64,000 nucleotides of DNA from Musa acuminata AAA Group (taxonomy: Eukaryota; Streptophyta; Magnoliopsida; Zingiberales; Musaceae): positions 28,885,001-28,949,000 of the forward strand of contig NC_088348.1 of the NCBI RefSeq assembly GCF_036884655.1. The letters are read 5' to 3'. This document shows, piece after piece, positions 1 to 11,190 of the stretch (the first letter of the stretch is position 1; the number at the start of each line of letters is the position of its first letter). A program made the translations under genes and the position numbers. The notes beneath the pieces were generated by a model that searched no databases, had not been told where the DNA came from, and saw only the letters and a program-made list of their open reading frames with translations.

Positions 1-2
1 TT

Positions 3-300
3 GGTCCACAGGCTCTGGATTTGAAGCTCCCTTTTGGTGAAATTCAGGTTCTTCAGAAGAATTCTGACTTGATAAAGTGGCAATTGGGTCTTGAACATGT
101 TGAAGTCTCTCTGCATCAGATGAAGTTGCAAGAAGTAAAGGTGGTTCATGTATCTCATTGCTAACTCAGAATCCCCCTTCACCTGGCAGTCCTGTTGCCA
201 TCTTTTTGAGCAAGTTAGATTATACCACAGTTACTACTGCAGAATTGGAGCCTAAAGAAGCACTTTGGAAACTTTTTGCTGGGAAAGACTGCTGCAGGTT
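3..300 (+). CDS. Exon-like 3' piece(s) of an unidentified gene, cut by the left edge
   Basis: From base 3 an open frame without a start reads as protein-like sequence (LKLPFGEIQVLQ, then LGLEHVEVSLHQMKLQE) and meets a stop at about 163. A second open stretch in another frame, about 158-297, reads SPGSPVAIFLSKLDYTTVT and EPKEALWKLFAGKD and ends at a plausible donor (TGCAG/GTTTGC). Both look like coding sequence by composition. The only GT-AG segment joining them, from about 142 to 170, is around 29 nt, too short for a normal plant intron, so this is either a frameshifted remnant or two pieces of a different exon structure. I do not recognise the family. An exon-like stretch near 3240-3420, ending at a strong donor (ATG/GTATGT), could belong to the same gene. 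Confidence 0.3.
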
Positions 301-3300
301 TGCTATCTTCTTTCTTTGCAAACTCAAAGTTGTTGTGTATGTAGCTTAGATCGAGCTATTCATGTTATAAAGAATAAAATAACTTAGGTTCATTTGTGTT
401 TTTTAAATAAGTCATGTAATGAATAAAGTTGTTATGCATTATTTATGTTCTTGCCAATGCTATTAGTGTATAGATACCATCTAGGTATTCTTTGTCACAT
501 TTTAGACCAAAACTTACCGAAGCTGTTTTTTTTTTCTTGGCGAACTTCAAATATTTCTATTTCTGTTTTTATTTAGTGCTTGGTTTAAAACTTCTATTTA
601 TCAGTGTGAATATTGAAAATAAATATAAAAGCTACTGGTAGTTTCCTAAAAAATGACTTTGCTTTTTGAATTTTCAACTATTGTCAATAAATTCACATGA
701 AAGAATAAGGATTGCCTTTTTTGGGTACCAAACATGTTTCGACAATTTGATAGAATGGTACATACCGGTCTATACCGATGTACAAACATATGGTATGTTG
801 GTGCGTACCGATGGTTTGGCGAGGAGGAAAAGAGCAGCAACAGCGTACTTGGGAAGCAGGAGAATGACATCGTCAAAGTGGCAGCGGCGAGGAAGCATTG
901 AAGTAGCAGTGGTGAAGCGGCAACAGCGAGGCAGCACCATCTTACGCGAGAAGAGAGCTTGTGTTCATGAGCCCTAATCTGTTTTTTTTAAATGCTGATT
1001 TGGAGAGGGCCCCACCATTTTTTATTTTTTATTGATTTAACTGGACTGCCTGAAATGAGGTGATCCGTGTATCGACCCATGCCTGTATTGGTCCATTCTG
1101 CCCGTACCATATTGATTTGGGCGGTATAACAAACATTGTGAAGGATACAAATCAAAGTAGAAAAGATAATTTTTCAATAATTTTCTAAGTTGGTGGAATA
1201 AATCAAGTAAATAAAACACAAGGAATACATCATTTTGTTTTTTCAGTTACAGTGCATTTAGATGGAAAGTGTATTCGACACATTCTGCATGACATTTGGT
1301 CATGTGCCGTTTACGTGCTTCTGTGAATTATTGTCTTTAATTGACTGAAGCCTTCACATTAACTTGGAAAACGAAGGCACTGTAATCAACTTCCTGTCCT
1401 TATTTGATTCATGCACTTGTTAACTGGCTTTATAACTATTTGCATCTTGTTTGTTCACTCTCTCAATATAAGGTTGCAGTGGATAAAAAAACTCCAAATA
1501 GATTTTCTACTGATGCAAACAGATTTCTGTGTAGTTTGTGACAAGGTTTGCAGTTTCGGTTACTGGACTTGTGCTGGTCCATGGCTGGACTGGTATGGAT
1601 CTGATCCATTTCGGCATACCTTGTGTCGGTACTGGAATGTACCACAAACTGATTAGAGGAGGGAGAGGAGGGGACGAAGAAGGAAGAGAAAGCAGAGGAA
1701 GAATAAAGAGGAAGAAGAAGGAAAAGAGGAAGAAGGAAGAAAAAGATGGAAGAAGAGGAGGAGAAGAAGAAGGAAGAAAAGAAGAGGAAGAGTGGCAATG
1801 GAGGAAGAGTACCCCAAAACCATGTTGGCGGCGTGCAGTGGGCAACAGAGGGGCAGGCAGTGATGGATGGCAACGTTAAGCAGAGGAAGAGAGAGAAGTC
1901 GCGATCCCTAATTGCAACTCCATTCTCTTTAAACAGTTATATTTTCTTAATGGTTCAGACCGGACTGCCCTGGGCTTGGACCAGTAAATTTTGCCTGGTA
2001 CAAAACCGAACCCAACCGGGCTAAATTGCCATCACTGGTTTGTGATTGAATTGGAAAGGATTTGCCAAAAATGTAGCTGTGACTCATTCTTTATGGTTGA
2101 TGGGTATAGCATGTCTGTTGTGGATATATTTTAGGTTACTGAACCGCCGCAATTGTGGCATGAATCGTTCAAATTTCACTTAATGTGATAGGTGGTGCTA
2201 AATGATCTGAGAGTAGGAATTTTCTGAGATATGCCAATTTGTTGGTGCTTTTGTTGTCTTTTTTCATTTCTGATTTTGTTTTGGACACACAATCTTTGAT
2301 TGAATTGTATCTATGAATGGGATATGTTTTAGAGCAGCTTCAGTAGATTGTGAAGCTTGATGCTTCAATTTTTGGTTTTCTCAAGGATAAAATGAAGTTC
2401 TTAACAGTATCTTTGGCAAATTTTAGAGTATTAGAACTAATGACCACTCTTATTTTAAGATGATTCTCCTGTAATCTTGTTGGATACTGAAGTACACTGG
2501 TGGGAGGAAGATGTGGAATGTTATTTGGAAATCTACTAACAAGTGTTCTAAAATGTTTTTCATGTGACCGAAGACATGATTGAGTCATTTGACTATGACT
2601 GAATTCTATACGGCTTCAAGATGCAGTATTATGATTAAATAACCGTGAATGTCGCTGTATATGCCAAATTGATTACAGCTTGTGTTGCAATGCATGCAGT
2701 TGAAGATATGCCATATTTGGATTATATTTTTTCCTCATTATATCTGTTACTGTTACTACTGTGGTTGTGATACGATTATGCTAATCTTTTAAGATAGTAT
2801 CAGTTTACTTATCATTTTTTGCTTAGATAGGTTTGTAATGATTATAAACAACTTGTCATAGGTGACAAAATTCTTGATGTGACCAAAGCTTACTGTAACT
2901 AAAGGCTTTTGTCATGCAGGTGTGTGCAGTAGCAACTTTAATAAACTGGGTAGCTTACAGAATCTTGGGTTTTTTATTTTGAAAATCTCTTCCCATGGGT
3001 AATATTTGATACATAAAGGTGTTCAATGATAGTGATCTGTTGCTACATAATCATGGCATCATTGTTTGAGTTGGTATGCCAAAAAAGAATGGAAAAGAGT
3101 CATTCTGATGATGCATATGTATTCACATGTGGATCTAAATATACCCTGCCGATATCTGATACTTTCACTTGTCACCGGTGTGTATAGATCAATTTTTTTG
3201 CTCATGTCTTTAAGTCTACCAAAGTGAATTTTCACAGTTTTCGACTGGATGGCTTCTCAGGAATACCTGTGTAGAGTTTTGCGCCCTCCATGTGCTCTGC

Positions 3301-3988
3301 GGCATCGACCTATATTTGTTTTACCTGTCTCAGTGATTCTCCATTTTCTCTGGATCTCTTTCTTAATTCACTACTTGAATTCCAAGCAGAAGCGATATCA
3401 ATTGGGAGCTGACCACCATGCATGGTATGTTCTCCAAAGTTGTTGATTCATTTTTCTTTACTTGGATCTGTTAGCTTTGAAGCTTGGATTGTTATTGTAA
3501 GTTGACAGCATCAGTGCTGGTTGGGTATACAGATGGTGATCAATCCACAGGTAGCCTCTTGTAACGTTGGGCTCGCTGTAACTGAGTGTAAGAGATTGAC
3601 GAATGTTGTGTCTTTGCAGCAAGCAATTTAGTTCTCATAACTTTTTGTGTCTCTCTTGATTTATTGTCTTTTTTATATAGATATCATCTTGTTCTAAATA
3701 TTGCATTGACTGATCCATGCAGCTAACCGAGAGCAGCCAAACAGATGTCACGAGGACGAGAAACATACAAGGTCGATCTTGACCGTCCAGTTAGATCCGA
3801 CGATCCAGGTTGATAAACGGACTACTCTTTGCAAGAGAGAGTTGCGTCCGACCCGATAGCTCATCGGATCGGGTTTAATTAGTTTATTTGTTGGGTTCCG
3901 TGGCTACCCGATAAGGCCATTTCCGAATCAAAACAATTAGATGCGTTTCAAATGAATCAAACCACCACTTCCGCCGCACCACACCGTG
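301..3988. other. Intergenic or intronic AT-rich DNA with dispersed repeat fragments
   Basis: No confident gene. About 710-1140 and 1545-2040 share motifs such as GGTAC, TACCGG and GGACTGG and each carries a purine-rich insert (GAGGAGGAAAAG-like; the second has about 150 nt of almost pure A/G at 1655-1800). They look like diverged copies of one dispersed element. Related motifs recur in HDC1 introns near 61.9-62.1 kb and 62.85-63.03 kb. An exon-like stretch at about 3240-3420 has an acceptor (TTTTCACAG) and a donor (GTATGT), but its translation is not recognisable. From about 3720 a CAG acceptor is followed by 19 open codons and a stop, possibly the last exon of the left-edge gene. Confidence 0.35.
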
Positions 3989-4004
3989 ATGCGTCGAGAC
4001 GTTG

Positions 4005-5912
4005 ATGCGCTCCTCTCCTCCCAGTATTTCATCGAACACCTTCGACCACATCGACAGGTGCATCCCCATACGATGGTGGAGTGCTCTCCCCTCTCCCTTT
4101 ACCAACTACCAAGCGCCGGCGCTACCGGCGAAGGCCCTCCCTTCGGCTGCTCGCAGCTCTCAACTGCGCTCCATTGTGGCCTTCATCCAGTTCGCCTCCG
4201 CCGTCGGCCACCTGTCCGAGGCCTTCGCTGCCTTCTCCGACCTCCGCCTCCGCTCCCCGGACGTGGCCCTTCTTCTGCGCCCTCTGTCGTCCCTCCTCTC
4301 GTGCTGCACCTCCCGCAGCGCCATTCCAGAGGGCCGGCAGCTCCACGCGCTCGTCCTCGCCCTCGGCTTCCAGGACCACGCCTTCCTGCTTCCCAAGCTC
4401 ACCTCCTTCTACGCCGCAGGCGGTCTCCTCTCCGACGCCACCTCTTTAGCCGAAAGTTCGAGCAATAACCGTTCTTTGGCTTGGAACTTCCTCGTATCTG
4501 CGCATGCCCGCTGCCGGCGTTGGAAAGGTGCGATTTTTTCCTACAAGCAATTGGTTGAGAGGGGCGTCAGGGTGGGCAAGCATGCCTACTCGTCCGTTCT
4601 CCGCGCTTGCGGCGAGATGGGTGACCTGGGCTTAGGAAGGGAGATTCATGTTTGCATGGATGCCGCTGGGATAGAATTGGATTTGTGCGCTTGGAACTCT
4701 TTAGTGGCCATGTATGTGAAGTGCGGTGCACTGGACGCCGCGAGGAGCCTGTTTGATGGAATGCCTGAGAGAGATGTTATTACTTGGAACTCGATGATCT
4801 CGGCATATGCTTCGGTAGGAAGGTGGGAGGAGGCGTTTGAGTTGCTACAGTCGATGCTTGAGGGCCCAGGAGTGAACACCGTAACTTGGAATGCTATTGT
4901 TTCAGGGAATTTGCAGTTGGGTAACCATTGGGAAGTGCTAAGGTTGATCTCCCGGATGAGAATCAGTGGTTCAGCTGTGGATCATGTGACATTGGTCATT
5001 GGACTAAAGGCATGTTCTAAAGTTGAGTCTGTGAGGATTGGAAAGGAGATTCATGGAGTGGCAATTCGAATTCACTGCGACGGGATTGAAAATATTGTGA
5101 ATACTTTGATCACAATGTACTCCAGGTGCAAGCACACAAGCTATGCATACATTCTGTTTAGAATTAATGCCATGCAGAGTCTGATTGCTTGGAATGCCAT
5201 GATTTCAGGAGCTTTACATGCAGAAAAACCAGAGGAAGCCTATTTTCTTTTCCATAAGATGATCGGCTCTGGCATGCAACCCAACTTTGTTACAGTTATA
5301 ACCATGCTTTCCTTGTGCACTCGTGTTATGAACTTCGAGCATGGACGAGAACTACATTGTTATATAACCAAGCAGGGATTTGAAGACCACCTGGCCCTTG
5401 GCAACTCTCTCATTGGTATCTACTCCAAATCAGGAAGAATGGCAACTGCCCAAAGGCTTTTCAACATTATGAGAGATTGTGATGTGGTCTCTTACACTTT
5501 GTTGATTGCAGGTTACGGAATGCAGGGGGAAGGAATCACTTCGTTGAAGCTATTCCAGCAGATGATTAGCAGTGAGATTGAACCAGACCATGTAACAATG
5601 GTAGCCATACTCTCAGCCTGTAGCCACTCGGGACTTGTGACTGAAGGACAGTTGTTGTTCAACCACATGATCAGTGTATATGGCATTGCACCTCGATTGG
5701 AACATTTCTCTTGCATAGTCGATTTATACTGTCGGGCAGGTCTCCTCAAGAAGGCAGAAGAGTTAATCAATCAAATGCCTTTTGAGCCAAGCATTGCAAT
5801 GTTAGCTACCCTTGTTGGTGCTTCTCAGGTTCGTGGGAACAAAGAGATTGGCCAACGAGCTGTTAAGAAGCTTTTGGAGATGAAGTGGGGCAATCCCAGC
5901 CACTACAGTTAG
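4005..5912 (+). CDS. Pentatricopeptide repeat protein, PLS type, lacking the E extension
   Basis: Single-exon gene of 635 codons. PPR proteins are organellar RNA-binding proteins, and PLS-class members usually guide C-to-U editing. The translation shows a run of PPR-type motifs from about residue 150 to the end, with hallmark phrases such as MPERDVITWNSMISAY, YVKCGALDAARSLFDGM and ACSHSGLVTEGQLLFNHM. The N-terminus is Ser/Pro/Ala-rich and could be an organelle transit peptide. It is clearly paralogous to the next gene at 6963-9131, with matching motif order. The reading frame stops at NPSHYS, exactly where the paralog continues into its E motifs. Degraded homologous DNA continues past the stop, so the C-terminus was lost by mutation. 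The start is the first in-frame ATG; an out-of-frame ATG lies 16 bases upstream. It may be a decaying duplicate. Confidence 0.85.
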   Translation: MRSSPPSISSNTFDHIDRCIPIRWWSALPSPFTNYQAPALPAKALPSAARSSQLRSIVAFIQFASAVGHLSEAFAAFSDLRLRSPDVALLLRPLSSLLSCCTSRSAIPEGRQLHALVLALGFQDHAFLLPKLTSFYAAGGLLSDATSLAESSSNNRSLAWNFLVSAHARCRRWKGAIFSYKQLVERGVRVGKHAYSSVLRACGEMGDLGLGREIHVCMDAAGIELDLCAWNSLVAMYVKCGALDAARSLFDGMPERDVITWNSMISAYASVGRWEEAFELLQSMLEGPGVNTVTWNAIVSGNLQLGNHWEVLRLISRMRISGSAVDHVTLVIGLKACSKVESVRIGKEIHGVAIRIHCDGIENIVNTLITMYSRCKHTSYAYILFRINAMQSLIAWNAMISGALHAEKPEEAYFLFHKMIGSGMQPNFVTVITMLSLCTRVMNFEHGRELHCYITKQGFEDHLALGNSLIGIYSKSGRMATAQRLFNIMRDCDVVSYTLLIAGYGMQGEGITSLKLFQQMISSEIEPDHVTMVAILSACSHSGLVTEGQLLFNHMISVYGIAPRLEHFSCIVDLYCRAGLLKKAEELINQMPFEPSIAMLATLVGASQVRGNKEIGQRAVKKLLEMKWGNPSHYS

Positions 5913-6810
5913 TAGTAGTCATGTTTGCTTCAGCTGCATGTTGGCTGGAGCTTGGCAACACTATGGAAATCGGCAAGGCTCCCAATTGTTTATGGTCATG
6001 GCAGTGAAACTATTGAATCACTGTCCACATCATACTCCTATATTGCTTTTTGGATTACTTGATCACACATAATATCCTGGATATACACATGGAGTGGGGA
6101 ATTAGATTGTTATCATGTAACTGGGTGAAAGTAGATTTTGTGATAAACCAAAGAACATGTTTGTGCCTCCTTTATAGTTTTCTTTTGGGAAATTCATGGT
6201 TCATAATTGCAGTGATACATGTGCATGTGGATGGAACTGAAATACCAGAGAACATGCTGAATCTGATGAGAAATAAAGCCAGCAACCATGTTGGATGGAC
6301 AAGGATTGAGTTGAGGTACTACAGGTTGAGTGCACTTGCCAGCTTCAATGGTTATCAAGGTTTAAATTGGTAATAAGATTATCTTCTATGACTTTCTCAT
6401 TGTGCATCAATATGGGCTAGTTTGTAGTTTGGACAAAACCATCTCCTAAGGCTCTGCCCTTGATGAATCTCAAGTCTTTGTCATAGTCAACATACTTTTG
6501 TTTTTCTCTTGCAATTGTTGTTGTTTTGTTGTATAGACAATTGCTTTGGTATACAAAAGAGATGATACAGCCAAACATGGAGGGCAGTGTTGGATGGAAG
6601 TGTTTGGACAAACAGAAGCAATACTAACAGGATTTTATTGTGACATTGCATGAAACTATGATCTGTGTTCTCAAGTCTTATCATATGGAATCCAGGCCAA
6701 GAGAAAGGGCAACAATTGATTTCTCATTTGTTTTCAACCCTGAAATTGTATGGTCATTTCTGTGCCAACTACTGCGAGCAAGTATTTTTATGCACAATTG
6801 TATCAGGCAA

Positions 6811-6846
<36 letters not shown>

Positions 6847-6962
6847 TAACAATCGCTTTTTTTATTGGATCCTGTTGTTCTTTATCATTAGATAATGTAT
6901 ATTGGCTCAAGACACAATGTGTGTATATATATATATATATATAAAGGCCAACTTAAACTCCA
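5913..6962. other. Spacer between the two PPR genes, with two AT microsatellites
   Basis: The first roughly 70 bases are degraded E-motif sequence of the upstream PPR gene; CATGTTTGCTTCAGCTGCAT aligns with CATGTATGCAGCTGCTGGAT in the intact copy. The rest is non-coding. Two TA dinucleotide tracts occur at 6816-6842 and 6924-6943. The second runs into TATAAAGG only about 16 bases before the ATG of the next gene. No other gene is visible. Confidence 0.6.
6924..6947 (+). promoter_or_regulatory. TA-repeat-derived TATA-like element immediately upstream of the PPR start codon
   Basis: A TA microsatellite ends in TATATAAAGG about 16 bases before the ATG of the intact PPR gene. If used as a TATA box, transcription would begin at or past the annotated ATG, so either the promoter lies further upstream or translation starts at the second Met (residue 7). 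Seen in sequence; the function is inferred. Confidence 0.3.
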
Positions 6963-9131
6963 ATGGCCGTGTGTGCTGCAATGCTTCAAGCCCAAACTCA
7001 CGTCCCAAATCCATGGAAGAAAGCGCTCCTCCACCTCCCCCTCCTCGCCCAGTCACCACCACCTGCACCGTCAGAACCCGAAGCTTTAGAGGCATCTCCG
7101 CCTATCCACCACCACCACTCCCTCATCTCCTCCATCAAGGCGCTCTCCGCCCAGGGCCACCTCTCCGAGGCCTTCACTGCCTTCTCCCTTCTACGTCTCC
7201 GCTACCCCGCTTCCTCTCTCCTTGTCCTCCATTCTCTCTCATCCCTCATCTCATGCTCCTCTTCCCAGAAGGCCGCCCGTCAGGGCTTGCAGCTCCATGC
7301 CCTCACCCTCTCTTGTGGCTTGCATGACCACCCTTCTCTACTCCCCAGGCTAACCTCCCTCTACATCACGTTTGGCCTCCTCCCGGATGCCCACGCCCTC
7401 GTCTTTTCCTCGCACAGTTTGGAGGTTCTCCATTGGAACCTGTTGATCTCTGCGTACATGAAGGACGACCGCCCTTCCGATGCGCTCCTCGCCTATAGGC
7501 AGCTGGTTCAGATAGGCATCCAGCCTGATAGATTCACCTACCCGTCGGTTCTTAGGGCTTGTGGCGTCGTGCTCGACCTGGAGTTTGGGAAGGAAGTGCA
7601 CAGGTCAATTAATGACAGCTGCATGGAGTGGAACATTTTTGTCCAGAACGCGTTGACCGCAATGTACGCAAAGTGTGGCGCCTTAGGTTTTGCGAGGAAG
7701 CTGTTTGACGAAATGCCGGAGCGAGATGTGGTGTCATGGAATACTATGGTGTCAGGGTATGCATCACGGGGAATGTGGGAGAAAGCATTCCAATTGTTCG
7801 AACAGATGAGAGCGGAGAACTCAGAGGTGAATAGCGTTACGTGGAACACAATCGTCGGTGGTCATTTGCAAAGGGGCAATCCCAGAGAAGCATTGAGATT
7901 GATCTCTGAGGTGACCATGCATGGGTCTGAGATTGACTTTGTGACGCTGGTCGTTGGTCTGAGTGCTTGTTCTCATGTTGGATCTTTAAAATTGGGGAAA
8001 GAGATTCATGGGTTTGCGACTCGTTGCTGCGGTGATGGGATTGAGAGCGTCCGCAATGCACTGATTACAATGTACTCTAGATGTAAAGACATGGAGCACG
8101 CTTGCCTTTTGTTTCAAAAGGCCAAAATGAGGAGTTTGGTCACATGGAATACAATGATTGCCGGCTTTGGCCTGTCAGACCAAGCAGAGGAAGCTTCTTT
8201 TGTAATTCGAGACATGGTACAATCAGGAGTTCAACCAAACTATGTAACCATCGTGACATACCTCGCCTTATGTACCCGTGTTGCAAACCTTCAGCATGGG
8301 CAAGAGTTGCACTGCTACATCACTAAACATGATTTCAAGGGATATCTATTACTCTGGAACTCCCTTATTGACATGTACTCAAAGTCAGGAAGAATCTTAG
8401 CTGCTAGAAGGGTCTTCGACTTGCTGACCAACCGTGATCAGGTGTCATACACTTCAATAATAGCAGGTTACGGAATACAAGGTGAGGGAACTGCTGCCTT
8501 GAAACTTTTTAATCAGATGATTGACAGTGGGATCAAACCTGACCACATAAATATGGTGGCAGTCCTCTCAGCTTGTAGCCACTCTGGACTTGTGTCCCAG
8601 GGTCATAAGCTCTTTAAAATGATGACTGACTCATATGGCATTGCGCCACAGATGGAGCACTACTCTTGCATGGTTGATCTACTTGCTCGAGCCGGTTTGG
8701 TTAAAAAGGCAGAGGAACTTCTTCATAAAGCTCCACTACCGCCGACAGCTGCAATGTGGGCAGCTCTTGTTGGGGCATGCCAGGTATATGAGAACACTGA
8801 GATTGGAGAAAGAGCTGCAAAGAAGCTCCTAGAGATGGGGACGGACAATCCTGGGCACTATGTGCTGATTGCTAACATGTATGCAGCTGCTGGATGTTGG
8901 GATGAGCTTGCAAAGGTGAGGACATTGATGAGGGACTCGGGTGTTAGAAAATCACCCGGTTTGGCTTGGGCTGATTTAGGGAATGGATTTCATCCTTTCC
9001 TAGTGGGGGATAGGTCGAACCCCCTGGCACCTGAGATATATGAGGTGTTGGATACATTAACTGGGCAAATGAGTGATCCTGGGTCAATAGAAAATTTGGA
9101 TTTGGAATCTGTCGTTGACATTGTAGTGTGA
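6963..9131 (+). CDS. Pentatricopeptide repeat protein, PLS class, E/E+ subgroup
   Basis: Intact single-exon gene of 722 codons. The N-terminal ~45 residues are rich in Ala, Pro and His and could target an organelle. PPR motifs fill about residues 50-620, for example MPERDVVSWNTMVSGYAS, MYSRCKDMEHACLLFQKA and [18 protein letters not shown]. The C-terminus carries E1/E2-type motifs (AALVGACQVYENTEIGERAA, PGHYVLIANMYAAAGCWDEL, then SPGLAWADLGNGFHPFLVGD). There is no DYW deaminase domain, so if it acts in C-to-U RNA editing it would need a partner in trans. From memory the C-terminus resembles the Arabidopsis At1g71490 type. It is the parent-like copy of the pseudogene at 15100-16670 and a paralog of the upstream PPR gene. 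The start is the first ATG after the TA tract. Confidence 0.92.
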   Translation: MAVCAAMLQAQTHVPNPWKKALLHLPLLAQSPPPAPSEPEALEASPPIHHHHSLISSIKALSAQGHLSEAFTAFSLLRLRYPASSLLVLHSLSSLISCSSSQKAARQGLQLHALTLSCGLHDHPSLLPRLTSLYITFGLLPDAHALVFSSHSLEVLHWNLLISAYMKDDRPSDALLAYRQLVQIGIQPDRFTYPSVLRACGVVLDLEFGKEVHRSINDSCMEWNIFVQNALTAMYAKCGALGFARKLFDEMPERDVVSWNTMVSGYASRGMWEKAFQLFEQMRAENSEVNSVTWNTIVGGHLQRGNPREALRLISEVTMHGSEIDFVTLVVGLSACSHVGSLKLGKEIHGFATRCCGDGIESVRNALITMYSRCKDMEHACLLFQKAKMRSLVTWNTMIAGFGLSDQAEEASFVIRDMVQSGVQPNYVTIVTYLALCTRVANLQHGQELHCYITKHDFKGYLLLWNSLIDMYSKSGRILAARRVFDLLTNRDQVSYTSIIAGYGIQGEGTAALKLFNQMIDSGIKPDHINMVAVLSACSHSGLVSQGHKLFKMMTDSYGIAPQMEHYSCMVDLLARAGLVKKAEELLHKAPLPPTAAMWAALVGACQVYENTEIGERAAKKLLEMGTDNPGHYVLIANMYAAAGCWDELAKVRTLMRDSGVRKSPGLAWADLGNGFHPFLVGDRSNPLAPEIYEVLDTLTGQMSDPGSIENLDLESVVDIVV

Positions 9132-10659
9132 GAGAGTAACAGGGTTCAGGTGAAATATCATCTCCTAGCTTCTTTAAGTGACCTGTCTATGTAGACTAGA
9201 GTCAAAGAATTCTTACAAGTACTCTCTGCCCAGGATTTCAAAATCAATGGTCGACATGGGCAATAGATCATGTGAGCATATGGACATATTGAACCTTAGG
9301 ATTGCTCATTGGTATACTGACCGATAACAGACAACTCATCGCAGATTCACAAGCAGTGCAGTGAAAACTACCAGTTGGACTCAGTATTATCGAGTAAATT
9401 GCTGCAACTAATTCTCTTTGATTGAAGAACATAAATTTTTTTGTCAGCTGAGTGCTAGTCAATGGCTGATCCTAGAGTCTCTACAGTAGAAATGCAAACC
9501 AGTTACTCCCTCATAATCTGGTTCTAGTTATGTAAAAATGGCTAATCAATAATGCTTACTTGTCTGGCTCAAGCTGACACAACCTACAGAAATAGTGGCA
9601 CTCAACATTGGATAGCCTCATCTTGCAGGGGTTCAGACTGAAGAGGTGGGAATTCAGTTATTCAGTGAATTTTGCTAGTCATTTATATCATGGTCTTGTG
9701 ATTATTTCAAATATGTCATTATTTTACAGCAACGGATAGCCTTTTCATGGTCTTATATGTATGTCATGACATTATTGATTGATTGATGCTTATTCAGCCA
9801 TTTTTACAGGACATGTTAAAGAAATTGACCACAGTTAGTGGAATGACAAGCAGAATTGGACTAAAAGCTTCTCAGTGTTTTGCTTTGAATTAAAAATGAC
9901 GAAATAAGCCTTTGGATGTGACTAGCAAATGTAAAAGCTTGAAGAGAACCAAGGCACATGTTATTGGGCCAGCAAAGTCAAGGTGTTGATTGTTGAGACA
10001 TGGACTATCTGATTGTTCTATAAGATTTTGCTAGGAATTTTTTTGTTTTGATGAGTTATTACGCTTTGGTACACACTGTTTTACCTCCTTTTTCATCTAT
10101 GTTAATCATCATCTCAAATTGTCAACTTTTTACTAATTAATTGAAGTCTTGCTTGTTTTGATTGTCCAGGTATATTGACCTTCCTGCTATGAACAATTCT
10201 ACCTCCAATGATGGTTCTGAGTCTCTAAACTGCTAGAGGTAATAAAAAACGTTTTCTTTGATGCTTTGCTTGTTGTCCAACTAGCATCAATTTTGTTTAT
10301 TTATTTTCAAAATTTTACCATGGAATATTTCTACCCTGTAAAATACTTGTATCATTTTCAGTTTTCTCTCTTTTTTCAATTAAACAGAATCGATTTATTT
10401 TCTGAGATCGAATCAAATTAAAAGTCAATGTCATAGTATTTTTGGATTGACTTACACTTATTTTTTTTTCCCATGTAAAACTGTTTAAAACCAATGTAGC
10501 TGCACTTTAAGTACGTTCTTTTATTATAATCCATATCAAAATATCTTTAAACCGTTATTATGAAATATTTACATTAAATATTAATAGCTAAAATTAATAA
10601 TTGAAATTGTATTTAATATGATTAAGTTGTTCTTAATAAATTAATAACTTGAGTAAATA

Positions 10660-11190
10660 CACCACACCCATGAGTGCGACCGAGTGCCGTGCGCTCGCAC
10701 GGATCACAATGCAGGAGTTGTGAACGACCCGATCATTAAGCAATCCCGCTTTAAGATCTGTGCAATAAAACGCGCCGTACGTCGTCACACTTCAACGATC
10801 GAGAGCCAACTGCTCCGGTCGAATGACAGCTGGTGATGACTTGTCATTACCACGCATCATGCTCGTGCTCTTCTTCCTCACTCCCCTCTCGATCCGCTAA
10901 GGTTTCGATCTCTGACCCGTCGGAACAATCTCCGCAGCATGCCGGATCGAGCTTCTCCTCACCGAGAGCTCCCCGTGGCAAGATTCGGTCAGGTTTTTGC
11001 CTCCCGGAGTGCTCGAGGTTTAGGGTTCGTACTTGCCAGCTATAAATTGCTCCGAGTAGCTCTCTGATGGCGGCCCAGCTAAGTGCTATCTCATCTCTTC
11101 TTTTCTTTGGCCGTTCTTTCGTTTCAGGGGCTTCATTTACGTATATTGTTCGATTGGATCTGCGGAACATCGCCAAGTTCTTTTCTTTAT
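10660..11190 (+). promoter_or_regulatory. Orphan GC-rich promoter/5'UTR-like patch
   Basis: This patch is conspicuously less AT-rich than its surroundings. It contains a TATA-like CTATAAATT near 11040, GGTTTAGGGTTCG of the kind common in plant 5' regions, and an ATGGCGGCC start at about 11066 that opens a 41-codon frame followed by a stop. No gene body follows. The last part (from CTAAGTGCTATCTCATC) recurs at about 18033 in the duplicated block. It may be the leftover 5' end of a lost gene. Confidence 0.25.

Noticed and set aside
1463..1879. Ser/Phe-rich (minus) and Glu/Lys/Arg-rich (plus) frames
   Set aside because: Both follow a nearly pure purine/pyrimidine tract within a dispersed repeat.
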